From Antedon mediterranea (taxonomy: Eukaryota > Echinodermata > Crinoidea > Comatulida > Antedonidae): DNA of 64,000 nt. This document shows, one piece after another, positions 24,791-36,300 of this stretch; the stretch's first letter is position 1, and the number at the start of each line of letters is the position of its first letter. The notes under the pieces were generated by a model. That model worked only from the letters and a program-made list of their open reading frames with translations. It was not told the DNA's origin and ran no database searches. Both the position numbers and the translations under genes were made by a program. The stretch is taken from positions 12,256,501-12,320,500 of the forward strand of contig NC_092671.1 of the NCBI RefSeq assembly GCF_964355755.1, given 5' to 3'.

Positions 24791-27700
24791 ATGTCATCGC
24801 AAAGAAATGTATCGGGAATTAGATTATTAATGTTCATGTTGTCAGTGTTACAAGTTAGTAGTCAAACATCAACAGGTAACATTTTTTCTTTATCAACTTA
24901 CTTATATTTGTCGTGTACATTTTTTAACGCAAATGCGTCCGTTAAGTGAGACGGGTTTGATACACTTTTTGTATATTGACTATATATAATCTCAAAAGAC
25001 ATTAATCATAGAATTATATTAGCAAATGTAGCATTTAACAACTTTAACAAATGTGTGGCTTAAAAAAATATTGCAATTGATTTGAAGAACTTAACCCACA
25101 GTACGTGGTTATATTACATTTTTTTTTATAATAAAGTTAAATAATAATAATAAAATATATAATCTCTGCTAAAGATGAACCCCTCTTTATTCTTCTTTCT
25201 TTATTCAATAAATTGCTCCTAAAGAAAAAAAGTAATAGTAGGTTGGTATGTATATTAAAATTCGCAGTTTTTAAGGCATAGTTCAAACATGAACCTATAA
25301 ATTAATTTAATTAATTCATTTATAGGTCCATGTTTGAAACCAGTAAAATTAAATAAACAGAACACCAATAAAGTGTTAATGATTATCAATGCAATTTAAA
25401 AATGTGTATATAATTAATGTATAATCAACTGTGTAGTCACATTCAGTTTCAGTTAGGCCCTAATTATCATGATTATAAATACAGTATTATACATGTCGCC
25501 AATAGATAATTACTATATTGTAGTATTTTACAGGCTTTACTGTGACTTATTTTGAAACTAATTTTGCAACTTCATCTCCTGATACTAACGATTCAGGTCA
25601 AACCACATCAGATGGTACTACCAATACGACAACTGCTGTAATTACAGAAACTTCTCTAGGTACAATTGTGACTACAAATTTAAGTCAAACCACGCCAGAT
25701 AGTAACGATACAACTCTTACAACTACAGATGCTTCATCTCCAACTACAAGTGTGTTTACAGATTCAAGTCAAACCACATCAGATGGTACCCATACAATTC
25801 TTACACCTACAGAAGCTTCATCTTCAAGTACAATTGTGACTACAAATTCAAGTCAAACCACGCCAGATAGTAACGATACAACTCTTACAACTACAGATGC
25901 TTCATCTCCAACTACAAGTTTGTTTACAGATTCAATTCAAACCACATCAGATGGTACCCATACAATTCTTACACCTACAGAAGCTTCATCTTCAAGTACA
26001 AGTGTGATTACAGATCCAAGTAAAACAACGCCAGATAGTACTGATACAACAATTCTTACATCAACAGATGCTTCATCTTCAAGTACAAATGTGTCTACAG
26101 ATTCAAGTCAAACCACATCAGATGGTACCTATACAACTCTTACACCTACAGAAGCTTCATCTTCAAGTACAATTGTGACTACAAATTCAAGTCAAACCAC
26201 GCCAGATAGTACCGATACCGGTACAACTTATACACCTACAGAAGCTTCATCTTCAATTACAAGTGTGATTACAGATTCAAGTCAAACCACGCCAGATAGT
26301 ACCGATACCAGTACAACTCTTGTACCTACAGAAGCTTCATCTTCAAGTACAAGTGTGACTACAAATTCAAGTCAAACCACGCCAGATGGTAACGATACCG
26401 GTACAACTCTTACATCTACAGAAGCTTCATCTTCAATTACAAGTGTGATTACAGATTCAAGTCAAACCACGCCAGATAGTACCGATACCAGTACAACTCT
26501 TACATCTACAGAAGCTTCATCTTCAAGTACAAGTGTGACTACAGATTCAACCCAATCTATATCTGATGGTATCGATGTGACAACACCGTTGCCAACAAAA
26601 GATCCACAACCAAAACGAGGTAAAATAATAAACTATTGTTTCAGATTTGAATTTGACAAAGCATACTCTGCACTACAGTGTACCGTTCTTCATGCAAAAA
26701 AAACATTCTTTGTTTGTGGCATCTTATACTATTAAGATATACATAAACAGCTAAAGAACCATACTTGTCTCATACGTTGATCAGAACTGAAACTAAATAA
26801 TAATAATTACAAATAATTGATGTGCATTATTTTATTGAAACCTCACATTATATATGTATATTTTTTTGATTTCTTTGCAAATGCAGAGAGAAAAAACTAA
26901 ACTAAAAACATACCAATTAATTTCTTTTTAAATAGATGCGTCCTTTTCTAGCGTGAACAAATCATAACCAATAATAAGTGAAATATGACCTTTAAATTAA
27001 AATCAAAACTTTATTTCAAAATGTATAATTTCATATTTTTATCCGACTCTTTCGTATTCGTATTTCATATTCTAACTACAGTTGTTCAGGTGGAAGTAAA
27101 TGTCAGCATGGTAGTAGAAACAGAAGTCACAGACGAGTGCGAAGACTACCCTTCTTTAGAAAACTGTACTGATCTTTCTGAAAGTTTCAAAAAAGTGGTA
27201 AGTATTCAAAACAAACAACATTTTACATTGGTTTTATTGGTAGGATTATACAGGTATTATTATTATTATTATTCTTCTTATTATTATTATTTTTATTATT
27301 ATTATTATTATTTTATTATTATTATTATTGATGGTGTTATTATCATTATTATTGTTATTTTTATTGTTATTATATAATAGTTTAATAAAGGAATTTTAAT
27401 TGTCACTTAAAAGTAGGCATTCGATGACAACATTTGATAAGATTGTTAAGATAGAAGGTAAATTGAAAGGCATATTATACTCTTTTTTTTTATAAATTAC
27501 CGATCCCAAAGTACACCTTTCTTCAATAACTGTTAATTATATTAATTTGTACTAATTTGTTGATTTATATAGGCGTATATTGGAATTGTAATCAATGCAT
27601 GTGCACCATTTCTAACAGTTTTGAGTACGTGATATTGTAATAATTAAACATCTTTAAAGTAGCCTTTATGTTTAATTAGTCCTATTTACCTTACAGTTTG

Positions 27701-30700
27701 GTGAAGAGTACAAACAATTTGATCAAGATGCTTATGATGGACTGAACGTGACGGCCATTAGGTTAGTTAGTTTAACATTGTCAGTGTTTGGTTCAAATTA
27801 AGTTACTGAAAATACATACGATGATCATAACATAATACAGTACACGGTTTAAAACACTGCTGTACACTATTAGGTCTGATTTTAATTGCTGTTGTGAGCA
27901 GCCACGTCTTTGTGACAACATTCAATCTACATTTACATCTGTCCCCACATCCTCTTCCGATTGGGGTTTCGATGCATATTCCAATTTCAATTTTTCATAC
28001 ACATAAATGTAATTATTAAAATGTATGATTACCATTATAGGCATTGTATCTATTAATTATCACCATCTTATTTACCGTATATTCTTTCTACTTTTATTTT
28101 TTCTTAATGGGATCTTTTACCTTAGTGAATGGAGTAAAGTTTACATTTTTGAAGACAGTGAAGGTTTTAGTATGGTTATCGATCATGTTGTTATATACAA
28201 TTATGCGGACCTGACAAAGGATATTGGCGATAATTTCCTAAACGATGTAGGCCTATCTGAAAATGGAACATATGAAAACTTCACATATGATGAAAGCGAG
28301 TCTAGTGTTGTTGGAATTTCAGGTTGGTGTTTATACTTGTAAAAAAAAAATGGGTTTGGTAAGTTCTGCTTTTGCTTTCAATTAGTCCACTTATACTGAA
28401 ATATATGAAATACAATGTAATATATAAAATATATTACAGACATGTTCACTTCATTATTGCAAGTGAGAGTACATGGAAGATACTTATATTTATATATATT
28501 TAATAGATATTTGTGACGAGGATAACTTTTATTCATGTGGAACTGCATATAGTTTCAATTGCACCGATAATAAACCAGTATGTAAATCATTGTGTGAAGG
28601 TGGATCGTGGTGCTCCGGTAATGGAAAGTGTTCGCATTTCAAACACACAGACACAATAGAATGCACGTATGTATACACACTTATAGCTCTGTCTACACTA
28701 TCAAACTTAAAGTATGTGGCAAAATAATGTGATGTGACCATATATGGTCATGATGATGTCATATCACTACCATATTTGAGCGTATCACTTCGATATTTGG
28801 GCACATCACACTTTTTTTGTCAAACTAGTTTGATAGTGTATAGACATAAGACATACTTGCCCGTGTAAACCTCAGCATAGGATGTCTATAACTATCCTCA
28901 CACGTAGGATTAAATTGTAATCGCCTAATAAGAATAACGTACTTTTTTCTTTTTTTTTAGTTGTGATAAAGAGGATAATTTCAATTATGTCGGTGATCAA
29001 TGTAATATCAAAAAATGTAAAACAAATGGTACCAAGGTTTACTATGGGGAGGAATGTGATACATTTTCTTGTAAAATAGAGGATAAAAAGGTTTACTATG
29101 GGGAGGAATGTGATAAATTTTCTTGTAAAAAAGATGGTGAAAAGGTTTATTATGGGGATGAATGTGATAGATTGTCTTGCCCAAATAAAGACGACTTATG
29201 GTACATCGGGAATGAATGCACCTTTCCAATAAACAAATTGTGGTTGATAGTTGGTCTTGCAATTGGAGGCGCTCTGTTTTTGCTATTGATCGTTTTACTT
29301 GTGTTTATCTCTTGTACGAGAAGAAAAGATGACGATGAGGATGCTGAAGATAACTCAATGTAAGTAACGATATTTGCTAATTGTTAGTCATATTCAATTC
29401 TATATTATATATACTGTCTTTTAGATATAGTCACTGACGTTTAAAAATTAATAACACTCATGTAGGTTAATGTAACGATATTGTGATTGTATATCAATTT
29501 ACTAGAGCTTCACAAGATTATCAAACTTTATGTGCCCATATGATGTCATATCACACAATATTTGGGCACACTTTTTTGTTAAACTAGTTTAGAGTGTAGA
29601 CAAAGCTTAAGAAACGAATTTCAAGTAAATGACATATATATTGTACTGAACGAGAGTGTGAAAATTGCCAGAAAACAAAAAGAAATATAATTATTTGATT
29701 AATTAAAAACTTTGGAAGGGCCCAAAAGCTCTGCAATAATTCTTATTGGCTGTTTTACTTTATCGTTTTGATTTAGCTTTTGTTTATTTAATTTGTATCT
29801 CCATTGAGATCCAGCCACTGATACCCACAGCATTGTCATTTTTCAGTAATTTGATAAAATGAATTAAAGATGGCATTATACAGATATATTTTATAAACAA
29901 ATAATTTGAATTGCTTTAATAAAAAAATATCAATAAAGTCAGAAACTAAAGACCTCCAGTTTAATATCTACATTCGGTAGGTTTGTCATTAATGAGCAAA
30001 TGGTGTTTTTATTGATGTAATTCCTGTAGTATCATTCACTGTTTTAATTGATTTCGTAATATTTAAAATGTAATAAATCGAACAAAAACTACTGTTATTT
30101 TATCTCATAGAATATCTGCATATAAAGATGATAACCATTATCAATCACACGTTGGATTAATAAATGGAATGAAAAATCCAGCATATATTGGAGATGATGA
30201 TATGGAACCTATATCAAGAGACCGCCCCTTCTCATACTTCCAGCCATCTGCCCCCGCCGAGCCATACTATAGCAACAGAATTGCAAATGGTCATGATAGC
30301 ATATTCCCACCAGAAGAGGAAAATTCAGACGATGCGATGAATACAGACGACGAACAGAAACCCGCCCCGGTGTTTATCAGTGACCAACAGGACAAAACTA
30401 AAAGTAGCGGGAAAAAGAAGGAAAAAAGAAAGAGTGGAAAGAAATCGAAAAAGCAAGAGAAAGATAAGGCAGCAGTGTTTGATCCTAATGACGATATGGT
30501 TTACTATGAAGAAAATACCCTTTGGAGTCCAGAGTTGTTGTCAAAAATGAAAGAGCCAGTAAGTGACTTAGGTTTTTAATCTATTGGTTCACAATTCCGA
30601 TTTCTCGACTGTAAATGAGCACCTTCATTATTGTATTTAGCGATCCCGGTTCTAGTTCAGCCAGAGAACCGAACACAACTAATGTAAACAAGTCTTATGT

Positions 30701-30888
30701 TATCCTATTCCTTATCTTTCAGGTTAGTATCAAGCGGCCAACTGTACGAACCTTGGAAAATGCAAACTATCCCGTAAGTTGATATTGTACTTGTAGGCCT
30801 AGGCCTGATTTACAATTAGTATTTGAAGTATGTTTTAATGTACTTATAATTATACAATATTTTTACTTTTTAGGTTGTCGATTATTAG
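24791..30888 (+). CDS. Mucin-like type I membrane glycoprotein with SEA/EGF-like ectodomain
   Basis: Ten exons join in phase: 24791-24875, 25534-26619, 27082-27197, 27697-27761, 28126-28322, 28507-28666, 28961-29359, 30111-30558, 30723-30773, 30874-30888; about 873 residues. Residues 1-25 are a signal peptide (LLMFMLSVLQVSSQ). Residues 33-385 are 11 Ser/Thr repeats of 28-30 residues plus a partial twelfth, a heavily O-glycosylatable stalk. Residues 391-516 resemble an SEA domain (EGFSMVIDHVVIYN) but lack a clear GSVVV cleavage site. Residues 517-571 are Cys-rich and EGF-like. Residues 579-657 hold 18-residue Cys repeats. One membrane span is at 663-687 (IVGLAIGGALFLLLIVLLVF), then RRK and a cytoplasmic tail with KNPAY (an NPxY-type sorting/PTB motif), a Lys-rich block and the end ENANYPVVDY. 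Domain order is that of membrane mucins; no specific orthologue is recognised. Exon 5 uses a GTTGGT donor. Confidence 0.85.
25278..25338. repeat. Hairpin in intron 1 of the mucin-like gene
   Basis: GTTCAAACATGAACCTATAAAT is mirrored by ATTTATAGGTCCATGTTTGA around an AT-rich loop. Confidence 0.6.
25620..26580 (+). repeat. Coding tandem repeat of the mucin stalk
   Basis: Units of 84-90 bp encode SSQTTPDSTDT, LTPTEASSSSTS and VTT-type segments. Successive units tend to alternate between SSQTTSDG and SSQTTPDS versions and between ASSPTTS and ASSSSTS endings, so the array probably expanded as a two-unit block. Eleven full copies plus a partial one. Confidence 0.85.
27255..27377. repeat. (TTA)n microsatellite
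   Basis: Interrupted ATT/TTA repeat in intron 3 of the mucin-like gene; any open frame here is an artefact. Confidence 0.85.
28684..28850. mobile_element. MITE, CTACACTATC family, copy 4
   Basis: Ends GCTCTGTCTACACTATCAAA and AGTTTGATAGTGTATAGACA; interior GATGTCATATCACTACCATA and GGGCACATCACAC. It starts 17 bp after exon 6 of the mucin-like gene. Confidence 0.75.
28995..29227 (+). repeat. 54-bp coding tandem repeat (18-residue Cys repeat)
   Basis: AAGGTTTACTATGGGGAGGA and close variants recur at 54-bp spacing (29035, 29089, 29143). Flanking half-decayed copies encode NYVGDQC before and WYIGNEC after. Confidence 0.9.
29503..29610. mobile_element. MITE, CTACACTATC family, copy 5 (degenerate)
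   Basis: Right end TAGAGTGTAGACAAAGCTTA, interior GATGTCATATCAC and TTTGGGCACAC; intron 7 of the mucin-like gene. Confidence 0.6.
29713..29853 (+). repeat. Dispersed repeat shared with 45441-45597
   Basis: TTGTATCTCCATTGAGATCC, then AGCCACTGATACCCACAGCA and TTGTCATTTTTCAGTAATTTG match the copy at 45441-45597 in the same orientation. Here the motif GGGTTAGTGTTACCC is reduced to GGGCCC. Confidence 0.75.
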
Positions 30889-31481
30889 GAATGTCGTCTG
30901 CAAAACATTTAATAATATACATAATTATGACGAGAGAAGATTGCTGGTAAAGGCTACTGTGGTATAATAAATTACAGTTATCGTGAGCAAATCAGTTAAA
31001 TGTCTATGTGTACAGTAGAAGAATTTCCATTTGCTTACGTTGAGTCAACAGTTAAAATCAAGTGTGAACGGTTGGCTCTTTATTAAAGAACATGATATAT
31101 TGTATCAGAATCTATGATCTGTATTTATTCATATACTTTGTATATTTCTCGTTTAGAATTTTGTTTTTTAGTCAACAAGAAACATTCAATGTGATTTTAA
31201 TTGAAACTAATTTAGGCCTATTTATAGAGTTAAACGTGTCCCTAGAAGATATTATAATAATAATACATTGTTGTTTTCTCTTCTTTTGCAGCAAAGGCAC
31301 AATTCTTTCAAAATGTGCAAACAAATAAAAGTACAGATAATACGCTTGTTAAGCATCATAATATCAAATACATATAAAGTAGTATTATTTAATGTATACC
31401 ACCATAATTAAAAATGGTATTGTTTAATAATATATATATATACTGTATATATAAACAAATCAGGCAAAGAACATTAATTCT

Positions 31482-31825
31482 AAACCGCCCGGTGATATAC
31501 TGACATTTAATTAATTAATTTGAAACGATAAAGATGAGGAAATCTGTGAGACTAGAGAAAAAGTCGCCCCAACCGAGACTCGAACTCGGACCGCCTGCTT
31601 GATATGCAGATGTCCTAAGCACTGGGGCTTTCGTGTTATTGTTCGAACTCGATTGGATAGCGACTCTTTAACATTCTCGGCGTGGTACGGCGAAACAGCA
31701 CTAGTCATCAGTTGTACGTACGCACACGACCAGAGATCAAATTGATACGCCCTCATCTTACAGTATTTTTATTCACGAGGCGGGATCTCCGAAGAGATAC
31801 TTTTTATATATATAAACACAACAGG
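31482..31825 (-). mobile_element. tRNA-derived SINE-like element
   Basis: Minus-strand element with a tRNA-like segment (31566-31628) followed by a 3' body (ACTTTTTCTC, CACAGATTTCCTCATC, GTTTCAAATTAATT) that recurs at 20847-20925. On both sides stand imperfect copies of a flank containing AGAACATTAATTCTAAA (about 31469-31486 and 31830-31847), longer than a usual target-site duplication. It lies in the probable 3' UTR of the mucin-like gene. Confidence 0.65.
31566..31628 (-). tRNA. tRNA-like sequence lacking a D arm (SINE head, probably not a functional tRNA)
   Basis: Acceptor GCCCCAG pairs with TTGGGGC. The anticodon arm CTGC-ATATCAA-GCAG has a 7-nt loop with T33; the T arm CCGAG-TTCGAGT-CTCGG is perfect. 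Only nine bases lie where the D arm should be, for a total of 63 nt. The loop would give anticodon ATC (Asp), which is not the usual eukaryotic GTC. Together with the SINE body this argues for a retroposon head. Confidence 0.4.
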
Positions 31826-33075
31826 CACAGAACATTAATTCTAAATATATATATGTTTCAATGCATGATTATGATTATAATGCCGCGACATTCTTAGTAA
31901 TGAAACAGTAGGTGTAATTGAAAGATACACTAGAGGTAAAATACTGTATAAAGTTTGCGAATCTTAATTAGGCCTGTGTCAATGTTTAGAGGTTTGTTTT
32001 AAGTTATTGTTCTGTAGTGCCTTTGCTTCAACTTTGAATAAATAGAAAAAGCCCTGCAGCTTGTTTGTAGTGTAGGCCTTAGGAATGTCTGTAATATCAA
32101 CGTTTTTATTTGATTGTATAAAGGACATACAGTATTTAGATTAATTTTGTATAAAATATATTTTATCTAATAAGAAGGCATAAACTTCATAATTAGTGTA
32201 GGCCTACCATACCTGGAGATTTATTTTCTTATCGAATTATTTAAGACAAAGTTGTAAAAAGCTCTTTTTGGTTATTAGTATAAGCTTATGGACTCATATG
32301 TATTTTATGCTGTCAGCAAATACCTCAATTAACAACCGTGTGAATAAATTACCTCCAATCTCGATCGTCGCCAGAAACGAGACAATTTTTAAATAACCGG
32401 TTAAATGGCAACCTGAACATAACTGTTTTTATAAATATCCAAATGAATCGGGATTGAATGCCATTTTGCTGTTCACTTCTAGTCCATACCATACTTAAAG
32501 CCCACGTGAGAGTCAATGGGATTAGTAATTGAAGAATAGATTAGAATAAGTTTTATAAAATGTCAAACAAAGCGGTTCATTTTTAACTGGTGATCGTTTT
32601 TTTTTATACTATAAATATTTTTTAATAGTAGGCCTAATACTGGCATTTTAATTTATAATGATTTTTAAATTACTGAGTGTATGCCTATTTTGTTATTTTT
32701 TAGGCTTAAATTTGTAAATATCATAATAATTGTATATAAAAATTCTCTTACAACATCTTATTGTAATTTTTCTATACTTAATTAATTCTGTTTTTTTTAG
32801 TCTTTGTGTATGAAATCTACTTTTTACTTCAGTTTGTTTTGTTGTGTCCAATTTTTTTAAATGTTGCACTTCAATTTATGATTTTAAATTGCAATAAAAA
32901 TGATTTGTATTCGTATGCCGTGTTTTGTATCACTCATAAATTTTTAAGGAACAATGTATATTTCAAATTTCTTTGATTAATAACAAGTTATCAATTTGCC
33001 TGTTCTCTATTCACTTCTCCTTTCACTATCAAAAACCCTTGACTACCAATGCAGCAACAATAAGCCTCGTGTTCC

Positions 33076-33089
33076 GTTGTCATGGAAAC
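33076..33089. promoter_or_regulatory. RFX-type X-box
   Basis: GTTGTCATGGAAAC fits the X-box pattern GTHNYYATRRNAAC bound by RFX factors, which drive ciliary genes. It is about 200 bp upstream of the likely 5' UTR exon donor (33282) and 306 bp before the ATG of the ankyrin gene. One match only; chance occurrence is possible. Confidence 0.45.
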
Positions 33090-33381
33090 TGTCATGGATA
33101 TAACGCAAATTTTTTAAGGGATAATACATAAACGGAGAACAATGAATGTGCTTGTGCCCAAGAGTTGTCAAACCATGCGGAACATTTCTTTAGATCATAT
33201 TTTCTTCGACGTGATATACACGTTGGTTTTGTTTCAAGCAAGTTTTATAAGTCGTTGAACTAGGCCCATATTTCCTGGAAGGTAAGCATTTTTTGCAGTC
33301 AAAGGAAGGAATTTACTTGTGTTTACTTGTGTTTGAAATGCAGAATGTTATTTGGCCTAAGTTAATGTATTTAACAGAACG

Positions 33382-36300
33382 ATGTATGCACAAGGAAAAC
33401 CAATACGGTAAGTAACTAATGTAGTGTTACTCTCAGTGCTCTGCCAGGGAAGAATTATTAAATCTCAACTATGGCATTAGTTTGTGTATGCAAGTTAAAC
33501 ATTGTTAATTGAATGAACAACTTTTACCGAGTTATATTTATTACGGTACATTTATCATCATGAGGAAATTGGTTCTTGATATTTAGTAAAAACTTATACG
33601 ATGATTTATCCAAAAAAAATCACTGACAAAATTAAGAACATACAGCTTGTTTTCCGTATTTCCAAATGTTAGTTTTAATTATTCTTCCATGACGATACCA
33701 ATGAATTATAGCTTTAGAATTATACGGAGACATTTTGTCTATTACGCATATTTATTATGATATAGCCTACTGTATAAAGGTATATTTTTGCTACGGTAAT
33801 AAATTCATCCGAGTAACATTATCCGACTGTTTCACTAATTTCATTGATCATTTTTTTGTATTCAATATTCAATGAGTCTTTCGTTACAAACGACTGAAAC
33901 ACTACGATATTCTTACGTCTCATTGTTGACAAATATTCGTCTTAAATGTCGGTGTTTAGACGCTTGGCTTGATCTTAATAGTTACAGAATGGATACAATA
34001 CACCAACCCTGATTAGCCTGATCACGAAATAATGCACAGCTAATACAATTAGAGTATCTAAATAATTGTAATAATGCATATTTAATTTAGTTATTACATT
34101 AATATGCTGATAAAGATCATTTATTTATTGGTATGTTGTTTTTTTATACGGGCAATATTTAAGGAATTCGTTGTTCCATGTATTTACTGCCACATAACTT
34201 AATCTTTTTTGTTTTATGAATAAATACCAATGAATAATTTATTCATGTCTTCTCTTTTCTTTTTCACTTATAAAGGATAGTAAAGAAACATCGTTCAAGA
34301 AAGACCAGCATAGAAAAGGATCAAACTGAATTAAAGTCGGTAAGTCACCATAAATAACATTGATTATGATGTTTTAAATGTTAGAAATTTCTCATTTTCA
34401 ACGGAGAGGTAGACCAGGGAAGAGTGTATTTTTTCACCTTTGCGCTGGGTAGACTAATAATAATGTTTCTTTTTGGGGCTTTCCCATGATCCAGCGTACC
34501 CGCCCGAGCTGGGGGTTCCAATATAGCAACTGAGGCACGAATATCTTTGATTCTGTATCTTTAAAGTTGATATTCTGGAATTCCACACTTTATATAACCT
34601 AACTCTCACATCTAAACTGACATCGTTTTAATCTCTTTAACGTATTTATAATGAATGTAGGAATTAGTTGGGTCTGTAAAATCAATTAGCATCAGTGTAC
34701 TCGTTTTTAGAGTGAATGTTAATCCTGTAAACGAATATATCCAGGTCATCAGTCATACCGGTGCCTGTTTCATTGTACTTGAATATAATATTTTTTGAAA
34801 TAATGCGACCTAAAATATTTATGTCGACTCCGGAACGAAATCTGTATATATTTATTCAGTGCCTCAATGCAAAAGTCGTCCATATGTGGTTTACATTGTA
34901 ATTAAAATTAAGTTTTTTATTAATATTTTGGAACTCGAATCTGTAAATGGAAGGATGAACATCATGCATAGAAGAAACGAAACTAGGTTCGACTAGCATA
35001 CTTGTCATCACTATATAGTGTTCTGCTTTAAGTAATGTTTCTTTATTGACTATTAAACAAGTTTAATGTCAGAAGCTTCAATAAATAATCTTTTGAAAAA
35101 CATTTTTGTTGATGTCGCTCTTGCCTTTCCAGTTCCAAAATATTAGTTTTTTTATCATCATTTTAATTACAATGTAAACCACATATGGACGGCTTTTGCA
35201 TTAGGCACTGAATAAATATAAAATATAATTATAAACAAAGAACAAAAACAACCCGGTACTCTTGTTACCTATAATGTGTGAATAAATTAACATAAATATG
35301 GTAAAGATTGTAAATTAAAAACACGCAGTAATAATAATACATTAACAATATTTATATATTTGAAGGAGATATGGAACGCCGTAATGTCGGGTGATTTGGA
35401 AACTGTAGAGAGACTTGTAAACGAAGGCGCCGATGTTGACACAACGAAAGTAAGTCTGGTTGTCCGCTTAAGGTCCAAGAGAGATTGGGAACGTTAAAGG
35501 GTTAAAGAGTAATGAGGGAAATGTTGTCGTTCCGGCTCCTGTTGTTTTTTAGAGCGATGACCGTCATTTTATGGAGGTTGTTTAACTCTCAATATTATTT
35601 TTTTTAAACAATATGTTCACCCCTCTTATTAAAAGTAATTATGAAATCTCTGGTAACACGGAATGAGGGTGTTTATAGAGATAAGTGCAAGAAAGAATGC
35701 AGTCCAACCGAATTATAAAGACATTCTGTGCTATATCGAGTTTTCTAGGCCTATCGATATATATATATTTTTTTTTTTTTACGAATATGATTGCATTTAA
35801 TATATTTCAAACTATGTAATACTGTATTGTCATTATTTAATACAAGTTTTAAATTACATATCATGCTATTTATCATCGGAGTACAATAATGCCATCGTAT
35901 AGGATAATGAACAAATGCAAGTTGTCATGGTGATAAACTTTCAATTAATTATATTCGTTTTTAAAATGGATTGTATCGATTAAAAATTTGTTTTATGAGT
36001 TAATTAAAGATTGAAATTTGCAAGGTCGGTGATCTAAATTTGACATGATACAATCATGGAGGAAAACATTTTTCCTCCATGGTACAATTTCAAAAATATG
36101 ACTTTACCACCTCACTTCGAAAATATGCTTCTCTCCTTAGTATTACATTATTTAATTGCATAATGAACAGAGATGCACTTGTAAGAGTTAAAATAAAAAT
36201 TGTCATTTAATTTTCTTAGATGTTACGTGACTCATTGACTTATGCGACCAATTTTCGCTTCTAACGAGGGGACTAGTTATTGTTTTCATTATGATATACT

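Larger units (their letters stand above)
30889..33075. other. 3' UTR of the mucin-like gene and intergenic region
   Basis: Mostly AT-rich. It contains a SINE-like insertion (31482-31825). AATAAA at 32893-32898, followed by T/G-rich sequence, is a candidate poly(A) signal, perhaps of a long 3' UTR. No other gene seen. Confidence 0.5.

Noticed and set aside
26985-27377. 130-codon frame running into poly-Tyr/Ile
   Set aside because: Only 27082-27197 is a real exon of the mucin-like gene; the rest is intron, including a TTA microsatellite.
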